5,958 nucleotides of DNA from contig UQXG01000132.1 in assembly GCA_900544945.1 (NCBI GenBank), forward strand, positions 1-5,958. Direction: 5' to 3'. Positions 1 to 5,858 of the stretch are shown one piece after another; position 1 is the stretch's first letter, and each line of letters opens with the position of its first letter. The notes under the pieces are model-generated. The model was not told the origin of the DNA. It searched no databases and worked only from the letters and a program-made list of their open reading frames with translations. A program made the translations under genes and the position numbers. This DNA comes from an uncultured Eubacteriales bacterium. GTDB taxonomy: Bacteria > Bacillota > Clostridia > Oscillospirales > Oscillospiraceae.

Positions 1-9
1 CCCTTCAGG

Positions 10-40
10 CAATTAAAATCTTTTTTAAAGATTTTAATTG
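10..40. repeat. AT-rich perfect hairpin at left edge
   Basis: A perfect 14-bp inverted repeat (arms 10-23 and 27-40) closes on a TTT loop. It is followed by AGTATGA (48-54). Read on the minus strand this gives TCATACT, a short spacer, then a stem containing ATTAAAATCTT. The hairpin at 5917-5948 has the same order on the plus strand (TCATACT then ATTAAAATCTT), so the two look like members of one family in opposite orientation. Each lies beyond the 3' end of a gene pointing toward the window edge. It may act as a transcript-end hairpin or be a small non-autonomous repeat; the sequence alone does not decide. Confidence 0.6.
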
Positions 41-54
41 GAGTTCAGTATGAA

Positions 55-90
55 ATGAGGCCACAGGTTTTGTAACCTTTGTGGCCTCAT
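55..90. terminator. GC-rich terminator hairpin between convergent units
   Basis: ATGAGGCCAC (55-64) pairs perfectly with GTGGCCTCAT (81-90). The stem continues as AGGTT/AACCT (65-69 with 74-78) around a TTGT loop, with a two-base TT bulge at 79-80. The T-rich tail (ATACTTTGTTTTT, 92-104) is on the plus-strand side. The clearest reading is therefore a rho-independent terminator for plus-strand transcription entering from the left. On the minus strand the tail after the stem is only TTTCAT, so termination of the macro-domain operon, which ends 44 bases away at 134, would be weaker. A bidirectional role is plausible but inferred. Confidence 0.7.
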
Positions 91-133
91 TATACTTTGT
101 TTTTCCCCGGCTGTGGTCTCTCAGTGAGAGACT

Positions 134-1144
134 CTAGCAGCCCAAACACATTTGGTCAAATTGATAGAGGGCGGCGTTGATCTCGTAGATGTCGTAAATT
201 CCCTTTCGGATGTAGAATTCGATAATCATATCGAAGGTGCTGCTGTGGGACAGGGAAAAGCCCACGGTGCGCAGAAGGTCTTCCGTTTCCGGCAGGGTCA
301 GCTCCAGGGCGATGGCAAAAGCCAGCACCGTGGGCTTGCTGGGCTTGTACTTGGGGTCGTTGTTGATCTTCCAGAAGGTCTTTTTGCTGACGTTGGCCCG
401 CTTGTAGCACTGAACCTCGGTGATGTGCTTTTGGTCGATGAGTTTCAGCAGGGTCACGGCGAAGGTGTCGTCCTGGTGCTTCAGCCAGTCCTCCAGACTT
501 TGAGGCGCCGGGGCCTCGCAGGGCATCGCTTCTTCGTAGGCGGCCGATTCTACCCTCTTGGGCATGGCAATCCGTCGGCTCCGGCTCTCCGGCATGGACA
601 TTGTCTTGCCCAGAGACTTCATCCGGGTGGAATTCAGAAACCGCTCCAGCTCTCCCCGGCGGCTGACCCGGTAGGCATTCCGGTCATAGACGCACAGGAA
701 CACCCGCATATCCTCATCCCGCAAACTCAGGAAATCCCGGATGGCCTCCGCGGCAACGGACAGCACCCGATCCTTGGGAAAGCCGAAGGTTCCGGCGGAA
801 ATCAGCGGAAAGGCAACGCTTTCCGCCCCCAACTCCGCCGCCCGGAACAGAGCATTCAGGTAGCAGCTTCGCAGAAGAGCCTGCTCATTGGCCCAGCCGC
901 CCTTCCAGACAGGCCCCACGGTGTGAAGGACATATTTGCAGGGCAGGTTATAGCCTCCCGTCACCTCGATTTCGCTGGGGCGCAGAGCTTTCAGCTGTCG
1001 GCACGCTTGGGCCAGGCCTGGCCCGGCAGCCTGATGAACAGCCAGGTCTACCCCGCCGGAGCCGGAGAACCGGCTGTCCGTGGGATTCACGATGACATCC
1101 ACCCGCATTTGGGTAATGTCGCTATGGACAATGGAAAAGGGCAT
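134..1144 (-). CDS. Macro-domain protein with C-terminal HTH-like domain
   Basis: The 336-residue product has an ADP-ribose-binding macro domain at about residues 1-170. Landmarks are SDIT (8-11), IVNPTDS (18-24), GSGGVD (28-33), HTVGPVW (74-80) and FPLISAGTFGFPKD (112-125). A charged, low-complexity linker spans about 172-215. A C-terminal domain (about 216-336) contains a helix-turn-helix-like stretch (VSKKTFWKI, 252-260, with following helices to about 292) and a conserved-looking tail rich in F/Y/I. Macro domains bind ADP-ribose or hydrolyse ADP-ribose adducts such as O-acetyl-ADP-ribose. The MacroD-type NAAN motif reads NPTD here: the first Asn (N20) and the later Asp (D33) are kept, but the second Asn is Asp (D23), so activity may differ. 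The start is supported by AAGGGAGG (1153-1160) 8 bases upstream. It is the last gene of the operon, 27 bases after the VOC gene. The substrate and the role of the C-terminal domain are unknown. Confidence 0.88.
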   Translation of the reverse strand: MPFSIVHSDITQMRVDVIVNPTDSRFSGSGGVDLAVHQAAGPGLAQACRQLKALRPSEIEVTGGYNLPCKYVLHTVGPVWKGGWANEQALLRSCYLNALFRAAELGAESVAFPLISAGTFGFPKDRVLSVAAEAIRDFLSLRDEDMRVFLCVYDRNAYRVSRRGELERFLNSTRMKSLGKTMSMPESRSRRIAMPKRVESAAYEEAMPCEAPAPQSLEDWLKHQDDTFAVTLLKLIDQKHITEVQCYKRANVSKKTFWKINNDPKYKPSKPTVLAFAIALELTLPETEDLLRTVGFSLSHSSTFDMIIEFYIRKGIYDIYEINAALYQFDQMCLGC

Positions 1145-1171
1145 GGCGGTTTCCTCCCTTTCTGAAACCGG

Positions 1172-1555
1172 TTACTCGTGGAGCTCCAAGGGCAGTCCGT
1201 CCGGGTCATGGAAGAAAGTCATGGCCTTGCCGGTGAAGGCATCCACCCGGACAGGCTCGCAGGGGATACCCAGGTTTTCCAATTCCTTTACCGTTTCCGA
1301 CACACTTTCCACCCGGAAGGCCAGGTGCCGCAGGCCGCAGGCCTCCGGCCGGCTCACCCGCTTGGGCGGGTCCGGCTCGGCAAAAATTTCCAGTTCCGTA
1401 GTCTCATTCAGACGCAGATCCAGCTTCCAGTCTCCCCGCTCCGGCCGGTAATTCTCCCGAATCACCGGAAAGCCCAGCCTGTCCACATAGAACGCCTTGG
1501 CTTTTTGGTAATCGGATACAATAATCGCTACATGATGGATGGCATTCAGGTTCAT
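1172..1555 (-). CDS. Glyoxalase I-like VOC metalloprotein (YaeR/SMU1112c type)
   Basis: This 127-residue protein is a single vicinal-oxygen-chelate domain made of two beta-alpha-beta-beta-beta halves. The N-terminus NAIHHVAIIVSDYQKAKAFY, the central LEIFAE, LRHLAF and the C-terminal HDPDGLPLELHE match the small YaeR-like glyoxalase-family proteins of Firmicutes and enterobacteria. Likely metal ligands are H8 (or H7), E56, H77 and E124. Family members bind a divalent metal and act on small oxygenated substrates, but the true substrate of this subgroup is not established, so lactoylglutathione lyase should not be assumed. The reading frame stays open to an upstream ATG at 1598-1600. I chose 1555 because it has AAGGAG 7 bases upstream, starts directly at the family N-terminus, and the extra 15 residues would overlap the epimerase gene. 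It is cotranscribed with the epimerase, 4 bases apart. Confidence 0.9.
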   Translation of the reverse strand: MNLNAIHHVAIIVSDYQKAKAFYVDRLGFPVIRENYRPERGDWKLDLRLNETTELEIFAEPDPPKRVSRPEACGLRHLAFRVESVSETVKELENLGIPCEPVRVDAFTGKAMTFFHDPDGLPLELHE

Positions 1556-1559
1556 AAGC

Positions 1560-2615
1560 TTACTCCTTTCGGGGATAGAATTCCGCATACCACTGGGCAA
1601 ACCGCCGCAGGCCGGTTCTCAGGTCGGTGCCGGGCTTGTAGCCGAAGTCCCGCTCCAGGGCGCCGGTGTCCGCATAGGTCACGGGCACGTCCCCGGGCTG
1701 CATGGGCACCAGCTTTTTGTGCGCCTCGAAATCGAAGTCTGCCGGCAGCACCTTTGCCAAAACCAACTCTTCGGAAAGAATCCGCACAAAGTCCAGCAAA
1801 TTCTCCGGATTCTGGTTGCCGATGTTGTAAATGGCGTAGGGCGGAATGGGCAGGCCGTCTTCCCCGTCCCGCTTGTCCGGAGCCTTCCCCATCACACGGA
1901 CAACGCCCTCCACAATGTCGTCCACATAAGTAAAGTCCCGCTTGCAATTGCCGTAGTTGAAAATCTCAATGGTCTGACCCTTTACCAGCTTGTCGGTAAA
2001 GCCGAAATAGGCCATATCCGGCCGTCCGGCAGGGCCGTAAACCGTAAAGAACCGCAGGCCTGTGGAGGGGATGTTGTAGAGCTTGGAATAGGCGTGGGCC
2101 ATCAGCTCATCGGATTTTTTCGTGGCCGCATAGAGGGAAACCGGGTTGTCCACCTTGTCCTCGGTGGAATAGGGTACCTTTTGGTTGGAGCCGTAGACGC
2201 TGGAGGAGGAAGCGTAAACCAGGTGCTCCACCGGGTAATGGCGGCAGGCCTCCAGAATGTTGAAGAAACCGATCAGGTTGGATTCCACATAAGCGTCCGG
2301 GTTGGTGATGGAGTAACGCACTCCGGCCTGGGCGGCCAGATTCACCGCCACCGCCGGGCGGTATTTCTCGAAAATCTCAAACATCAGGGGCTTATCTGCA
2401 ATGTTTCCCTTGATAAATAGGAAGGAAGGATACTTTTCCAGCTCTTTCAGCCGGTATTCCTTCAGGGTCACGTCGTAGTAGTCATTCAGGTTGTCGATGC
2501 CGATTACCGTCGATGACGGGCTTTCCTCACAAATCCGCCTCACCAGATTGGCGCCGATAAACCCCGCCGCTCCGGTGACCAGAATCGTTTTCTTCTCCAA
2601 ATTCACTTTGCTCAT
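1560..2615 (-). CDS. UDP-glucuronate 4-epimerase-type NAD-dependent epimerase
   Basis: A 351-residue extended short-chain dehydrogenase. The Rossmann motif GAAGFIG is at 15-21, followed by IDNLNDYY (40-47), NLAAQAGVRYS (92-102), SSSSVYG (136-142) and the catalytic pair Y162/K166 in LYAATKK. The substrate-loop signature RFFTVYGPAGRPDMA (188-202) is typical of UDP-glucuronate 4-epimerases (CapI/LspL/GAE) rather than GalE. The expected reaction is NAD-dependent interconversion of UDP-glucuronate and UDP-galacturonate in the cytoplasm, supplying surface polysaccharide. Length matches the family. The frame stays open upstream to a TTG at 2685-2687, but that TTG is part of the predicted -35 box. 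The ATG at 2613-2615 has GGGAGG just upstream and leads straight into the NAD-binding fold. It is the first gene of the operon. A dTDP-glucose dehydratase or other epimerase specificity is less likely but not excluded. Confidence 0.92.
   Translation of the reverse strand: MSKVNLEKKTILVTGAAGFIGANLVRRICEESPSSTVIGIDNLNDYYDVTLKEYRLKELEKYPSFLFIKGNIADKPLMFEIFEKYRPAVAVNLAAQAGVRYSITNPDAYVESNLIGFFNILEACRHYPVEHLVYASSSSVYGSNQKVPYSTEDKVDNPVSLYAATKKSDELMAHAYSKLYNIPSTGLRFFTVYGPAGRPDMAYFGFTDKLVKGQTIEIFNYGNCKRDFTYVDDIVEGVVRVMGKAPDKRDGEDGLPIPPYAIYNIGNQNPENLLDFVRILSEELVLAKVLPADFDFEAHKKLVPMQPGDVPVTYADTGALERDFGYKPGTDLRTGLRRFAQWYAEFYPRKE
1563..1569 (-). promoter_or_regulatory. RBS of VOC gene inside epimerase 3' end
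   Basis: AAAGGAG on the minus strand lies in the last two codons (Lys-Glu) of the epimerase, with its TAA stop immediately after. The VOC ATG follows 7 bases downstream. This places translation re-initiation directly at the epimerase stop, suggests translational coupling, and decides the VOC start at 1555. Confidence 0.8.
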
Positions 2616-2619
2616 ATAT

Positions 2620-2625
2620 CCTCCC
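2620..2625 (-). promoter_or_regulatory. RBS fixing the epimerase start
   Basis: GGGAGG on the minus strand stands 4 bases before the ATG at 2613-2615. The spacing is on the short side, but no comparable site precedes the two upstream in-frame alternatives, which fall in the -10/-35 region of the promoter. Confidence 0.65.
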
Positions 2626-2658
2626 GACCGCCAAGGCCTTCCTTCGTTCTTTTTCACC

Positions 2659-2687
2659 ATTGTATTTCCATTTCTGCAAAACGTCAA
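2659..2687 (-). promoter_or_regulatory. Sigma-A-type promoter for epimerase-VOC-macro operon
   Basis: On the minus strand TTGACG (2687-2682) and TACAAT (2664-2659) are separated by exactly 17 bases. Each differs from the consensus by one base. A start site near 2652 would leave a leader of about 37 bases containing the GGGAGG ribosome binding site. This is the only strong promoter seen for the three-gene operon. Confidence 0.8.
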
Positions 2688-2743
2688 GCCCTTTCCCCCG
2701 GTTCCCGGAGGCGGATATTTCCCGATGAAACAGACAGATTTAC

Positions 2744-2772
2744 TTGCTTTACACCGGAAACTGTGATATATT
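2744..2772 (+). promoter_or_regulatory. Promoter for the LRR lipoprotein gene
   Basis: TATATT (2767-2772) is a five-of-six -10 box preceded by TGA, giving an extended -10. A weak -35, TTGCTT (2744-2749), sits 17 bases upstream. The leader would be about 35-40 bases. An 8-bp inverted repeat (ATGAAACA 2725-2732, TGTTTCAT 2772-2779) brackets the promoter and could be regulatory, although a chance match is quite possible. Confidence 0.6.
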
Positions 2773-2816
2773 GTTTCATTATGGGTATTTTACACACAAG
2801 CTTTCGGAGGCTTTCT

Positions 2817-4358
2817 ATGAATAAAAAAATACAATGTCTGCTGTGCGCCGGGGCAGCCTGCGCGATGCTCTTCGGCTGCGGGAAAAAGCAAACTGTCACT
2901 CTTCCTGACCTGACCGGAATCGTCACCCTGCCCGTCCCCACGGAAACCCAAGCTCCTACCAACCCCAACGCCGGGGTGGAAGAGCTCACCGCCGTGCTCA
3001 CCGCGGGAGAAATCTATACGCTGGAACAGTATCCCGACCTGAAAAAGGCGGATTTGTCCGGCAGTACCTGCTACGACACCATCCTCGAATACATGGATGC
3101 CCACCCAGGCGTAGAGGTGATCTACACCGTGGACTTAGGCGGCACCACAGTTTCCAACGAGGCTGCCTCCGTCCGGCTGGAGGCGGGAAAATACACCTAT
3201 GAGGCATTGCTGGAAGGCCTCAAATATCTGCCCAATCTGACCTCCGTTTCCATCAGCGCGGTAAATCTGACGGCGGAGCAGGTGGAAACCCTGCGCAGCA
3301 CCTATCCGGACATTCCCCTGGAATACACCGTCTCCCTGCTGGGGCAGGATATTTCCACGGATACCGCCACCCTGACCCTGCCTCTGCTCACGGACGAGCA
3401 GGTGACGGAGGCCTGCGGTAAGCTGGGGGTTCTCACCGGATTGACCGACGTGACCCTGAGCAATGACCAATCCCTCGAGCAGGTGGCCAAACTCCAGGAC
3501 GCCGCCCCCAACACCGTGTTCCACTACAGCTTCTCCCTCTTCGGCAAGACCGTTTCCACCACCGACGAGGAAATCGTCTATAAAAACCAGGCCATCGGCA
3601 ATGAAGGGGAAAGCCAGATCCGTCAGGCTCTGCCGGTGCTGGACGGCTGCAAGCGGTTCGTCCTGGACAACTGCAAGCTGGACTACGAGGTGCTGGCCAA
3701 AATCCGGGAGGATTTCCGGGACGGCCCCAACGTGGTCTGGCGGGTGTATTTCGGCGTGGACGGCAGGTACAATCTGCTCACCGACGCGGACACCCTCCGG
3801 GCGGTGTACAACGTGACCAATGACACCTGCGGCCCCATGAAATACTGCGAAGGGGTCAAATACATGGACATCGGTCACAACGAGTATCTGACTGACCTGA
3901 GCTTCGTCAGCGGTATGCCCAATCTGGAGGTGATGATCGCCTCCGGCTGCGCCGCCAAGGAGCTGGTAGGCTTTGAAAACTGCAAGAAGCTGACCTGGCT
4001 GGAGCTGGCCTACTGCTACAAGCTGAAAAACGTCGACTGCCTTTCTTCCTGCGAGAGTCTGACCTACCTGAATCTCAGCTTCACCGGCGTTTCCAACTAT
4101 CAGCCTCTGGACGGTCTGCCCCTGAAGCGGTTCGTCTGCCTGAGCCCCAAGGCCAACGCCAAGGAGCAAAAGACCTTTGTGAACATCCACCCCAAGGGGG
4201 TGTGCATCACCGTGTTCTATGGCTATTCCAACCCCTACGGCTACGGCTGGCGGTACGACGACAACGGCAAGACCTTCAACGAATACTATAAAAATGTGGT
4301 TCGTGTGGCCTTCAATTACGATGAGTTGGAGAAATACCTGCCGAAAGATACCAAATAA
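2817..4358 (+). CDS. Leucine-rich-repeat surface lipoprotein
   Basis: A 513-residue protein with a lipoprotein signal peptide: MNKK, a hydrophobic stretch at about 5-19, then lipobox LFGC with lipidation expected at C21. A Pro/Thr-rich tether follows (about 25-55). The next part (about 75-318) holds four degenerate units, each ending in a strand of the form YTVxLxG: VIYTVDLGGTTVS (101-113), LEYTVSLLGQDIS (168-180), FHYSFSLFGKTVS (235-247) and VVWRVYFG (306-313). More canonical leucine-rich repeats follow at about 346-440 (VKYMDI, LTWLELAYC, LTYLNLSFTGV). The C-terminus (about 450-513) is Tyr/Gly-rich and unassigned. It is presumably anchored to the outer face of the membrane and used for binding, but the ligand is unknown. 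The frame opens at 2763. I chose ATG 2817 because GGAGG (2806-2810) lies 6 bases upstream and the signal peptide begins there. No clear terminator follows. Confidence 0.85.
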   Translation: MNKKIQCLLCAGAACAMLFGCGKKQTVTLPDLTGIVTLPVPTETQAPTNPNAGVEELTAVLTAGEIYTLEQYPDLKKADLSGSTCYDTILEYMDAHPGVEVIYTVDLGGTTVSNEAASVRLEAGKYTYEALLEGLKYLPNLTSVSISAVNLTAEQVETLRSTYPDIPLEYTVSLLGQDISTDTATLTLPLLTDEQVTEACGKLGVLTGLTDVTLSNDQSLEQVAKLQDAAPNTVFHYSFSLFGKTVSTTDEEIVYKNQAIGNEGESQIRQALPVLDGCKRFVLDNCKLDYEVLAKIREDFRDGPNVVWRVYFGVDGRYNLLTDADTLRAVYNVTNDTCGPMKYCEGVKYMDIGHNEYLTDLSFVSGMPNLEVMIASGCAAKELVGFENCKKLTWLELAYCYKLKNVDCLSSCESLTYLNLSFTGVSNYQPLDGLPLKRFVCLSPKANAKEQKTFVNIHPKGVCITVFYGYSNPYGYGWRYDDNGKTFNEYYKNVVRVAFNYDELEKYLPKDTK

Positions 4359-4383
4359 CCGGTGCTTCCGGATAACGCATGTC

Positions 4384-4416
4384 ATTGCGAACCAGTGCGC
4401 ACACTGGTGTGGCAAT
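4384..4416. repeat. REP-like intergenic palindrome
   Basis: ATTGC (4384-4388) pairs with GCAAT (4412-4416). Inside, ACCAGTG (4391-4397) pairs with CACTGGT (4402-4408) around a CGCA loop, with an asymmetric GA/GTG internal bulge. The ends, GTCATTGCGA and TGGCAATCCG, match a type of dispersed intergenic palindrome I recall from many bacterial genomes including gut Clostridia. It has no T-tract on either side, so it is not an ordinary terminator. It lies 25 bases after the lipoprotein stop and 109 bases before the MalY/PatB start. The rest of 4359-4525 shows no other element I recognise and no convincing promoter. Confidence 0.7.
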
Positions 4417-4511
4417 CCGTTCTCTAAAATTCTTCCAAAATATTGCAAAAACCAGGCGGCCACAGGATGTCCACACCAAAGAAAATCGAAAATCTCCCGA
4501 AAAACACGTGC

Positions 4512-4518
4512 AAAGGAG
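4512..4518 (+). promoter_or_regulatory. RBS fixing the MalY/PatB start
   Basis: AAAGGAG stands 7 bases before ATG 4526. The frame stays open back to an ATG at 4379, but that codon abuts the REP-like palindrome, lacks a ribosome binding site, and would add 49 residues of non-homologous, basic sequence. Confidence 0.85.
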
Positions 4519-4525
4519 CATCTCC

Positions 4526-5734
4526 ATGAAATACGATTTTACCACCATTTTAGACCGGAAAGGCCATGATGCCCTGGCCGTTGACCAGGTGGGCGCTCCC
4601 GGCTCCCCCTACCCTGCCCCCAAGGAGGGCTTCGATGTGATCCCCATGTGGGTAGCAGACATGAATTTCCCCCTGGCTCCGCCGATTAAACAGGCCATCC
4701 TCGATCGGATGGAGCATCCTACCTTCGGCTACTTCCGGGCACCGGAAGCCTACTATGACGCCATTATTCACTGGCAGCAGACCCGCAACGGGGTAGAAGG
4801 CCTGAAGCCTGAGAACATCGGCTACGAAAACGGCGTCCTGGGCGGCGTATCCTCCGCCCTGCGGGCACTGTGCGTTCCCGGAGACCGGATTCTTCTGCAC
4901 AGCCCCACCTACATCGGCTTCACCCATACCCTGGAAGACAACGGCTATCGGATTGTCCACTCCCCCCTCCGGCAGGACATCCAGGGGGTCTGGCGGATGG
5001 ATTTTGCCGACATGGAGGAAAAAATCCGAAAAAATCAGATTCACACCGCCATTTTCTGCTCCCCCCACAACCCCTGTGGCCGGGTCTGGGAGCAGTGGGA
5101 GATTGCGCAGGCCATGGAGCTGTTCCGCAAATATGACGTGACGGTGATCTCCGACGAAATCTGGAGCGACATTCTTCGCCCGGGTCTGAAGCACATTCCC
5201 ACCCAATCCATAAGCCGGGATGCGAAAATGCGCACCGTAGCCTTGTACGCCCCCAGCAAAACCTTCAATCTGGCGGGCTTAGTCGGCAGCTACCATATTA
5301 TTTACAATTCCACGTTTCTTGACAAATGCGGCCGAGCCGCCGAGCTTTCCGGCTACAACAATCTGAACGTGCTGTCCGTTCATGCCCTCATCGGCGCCTA
5401 CAGTGCGGAGGGCGGTCAGTGGGCAGACGAGCTTCGGCAGGTCATCGCGGGGAATGTGGATTTCGCGGTGGATTATATCCGCAATCACTTCAACGGCGTA
5501 TCCCTGTTCCGTCCCGAGGGCACCTACATGCTCTTTATCGACTGCGCCAACTGGCTGGCTGCCCATGGCATGACCCTGGATGAACTGCTGAAAATGGGCT
5601 GGGACGTGGGCGTTGTCTGGCAGGATGGCCGTCCCTTCCACGGGCCTACTCATATCCGCATGAATCTGGCTCTGCCCCGATCCCGGGTAGAGGAGGCCTT
5701 CCGGAGACTGGATACTTACGTTTTTAACGCCTAA
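4526..5734 (+). CDS. MalY/PatB-family PLP-dependent C-S lyase/aminotransferase
   Basis: A 402-residue fold-type I PLP enzyme. Family marks are MWVADMNFPLAPPI (41-54), FGYFRAPEAYYDAI (68-80), Y129 in SPTYIGF, SPHNPCGRVW (179-188, N182 contacting the cofactor), VISDEIWSD (207-215, D210 pairing with the pyridine nitrogen) and APSKTFNLAGL (242-252, K245 as the Schiff-base lysine). HIRMNLALP (376-384) supplies the substrate-carboxylate arginine R378. MalY/PatB members cleave cystathionine or cysteine beta-C-S bonds to give pyruvate, ammonia and a thiol; some act as aminotransferases. Length is normal for the family and all key residues are present. It may have its own promoter in the 167-base gap upstream, or be read through from the lipoprotein gene; none is clear. 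A strong terminator follows at 5859-5899. Exact substrate is not resolvable from sequence. Confidence 0.92.
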   Translation: MKYDFTTILDRKGHDALAVDQVGAPGSPYPAPKEGFDVIPMWVADMNFPLAPPIKQAILDRMEHPTFGYFRAPEAYYDAIIHWQQTRNGVEGLKPENIGYENGVLGGVSSALRALCVPGDRILLHSPTYIGFTHTLEDNGYRIVHSPLRQDIQGVWRMDFADMEEKIRKNQIHTAIFCSPHNPCGRVWEQWEIAQAMELFRKYDVTVISDEIWSDILRPGLKHIPTQSISRDAKMRTVALYAPSKTFNLAGLVGSYHIIYNSTFLDKCGRAAELSGYNNLNVLSVHALIGAYSAEGGQWADELRQVIAGNVDFAVDYIRNHFNGVSLFRPEGTYMLFIDCANWLAAHGMTLDELLKMGWDVGVVWQDGRPFHGPTHIRMNLALPRSRVEEAFRRLDTYVFNA

Positions 5735-5738
5735 TACT

Positions 5739-5783
5739 ATTTCCCGGTTCTTCCGAGAACCATCGGTAGCGTGCTAGGGAAAT
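5739..5783. repeat. Branched palindrome after the MalY/PatB gene
   Basis: An outer 7-bp stem (ATTTCCC 5739-5745 with GGGAAAT 5777-5783) encloses a perfect 6-bp hairpin (GGTTCT 5746-5751, loop TCCG, AGAACC 5756-5761) stacked directly on it. A 15-base remainder contains a weak TAG/CTA pairing. This could fold as a three-way junction or a hairpin with a side bulge. It begins 4 bases after the stop and its left flank ATACTATTTCC (5734-5744) recurs exactly at 5910-5920. There is no T-tract, so it is not a standard terminator. Confidence 0.55.
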
Positions 5784-5803
5784 TCTGAACAAATCGAACG
5801 CGA

Positions 5804-5845
5804 CCTCATCCGCCCTCTGGGCACCTTCCCCTCCCAGGGGAAGGC
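5804..5845. repeat. Double-hairpin intergenic repeat (CCTCATCCG...CACCTTCCCC type)
   Basis: A short hairpin GCCC-TCT-GGGC (5812-5822) is followed by a perfect 8-bp hairpin CCTTCCCC-TCCCA-GGGGAAGG (5824-5844). The arrangement CCTCATCCG, small hairpin, CACCTTCCCC, loop, GGGGAAGG matches an abundant intergenic repeat type I recall from gut Clostridia and related genomes. No coding potential. Its function is not known to me; transcript-end stabilisation or a non-autonomous mobile repeat are both possible. Confidence 0.6.
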
Positions 5846-5858
5846 CTAACAAGCAAAA

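Noticed and set aside
565..575. TGGCAATCCGT inside the macro-protein linker, identical to the right end of the REP-like element at 4410-4420
   Set aside because: Only 11 bases match and the rest of the palindrome is absent, so an in-frame repeat remnant in the linker cannot be supported. Chance is adequate, though the low-complexity linker makes it worth remembering.
152..1165. A 337-codon open frame on the plus strand opposite the macro-domain gene
   Set aside because: It is antisense to a clearly homologous gene, is low in complexity (Gly, Gln, His rich) with no recognisable domain, and has no convincing start context. It is a GC-bias shadow.
1539..2420. A 293-codon plus-strand open frame opposite the epimerase
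   Set aside because: Same pattern of antisense shadow. The minus strand carries all epimerase catalytic motifs.
3135..4463. A 442-codon open frame on the minus strand opposite the lipoprotein gene
   Set aside because: The translation is rich in Val, Gly, His and Gln without motifs. The opposite strand has a signal peptide, lipobox, repeats and a ribosome binding site.
4379..4525. An N-terminal extension of the MalY/PatB protein
   Set aside because: The codons run through the REP-like palindrome and AT-rich spacer, have no ribosome binding site and no family similarity. The ATG at 4526 is well supported.
4359..4525. A riboswitch or T-box leader for the MalY/PatB sulfur-amino-acid gene
   Set aside because: The gap has no T-box GGTGG-type motif, no S-box-like conserved core and no terminator/antiterminator pair. 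The only strong structure is the REP-like palindrome.
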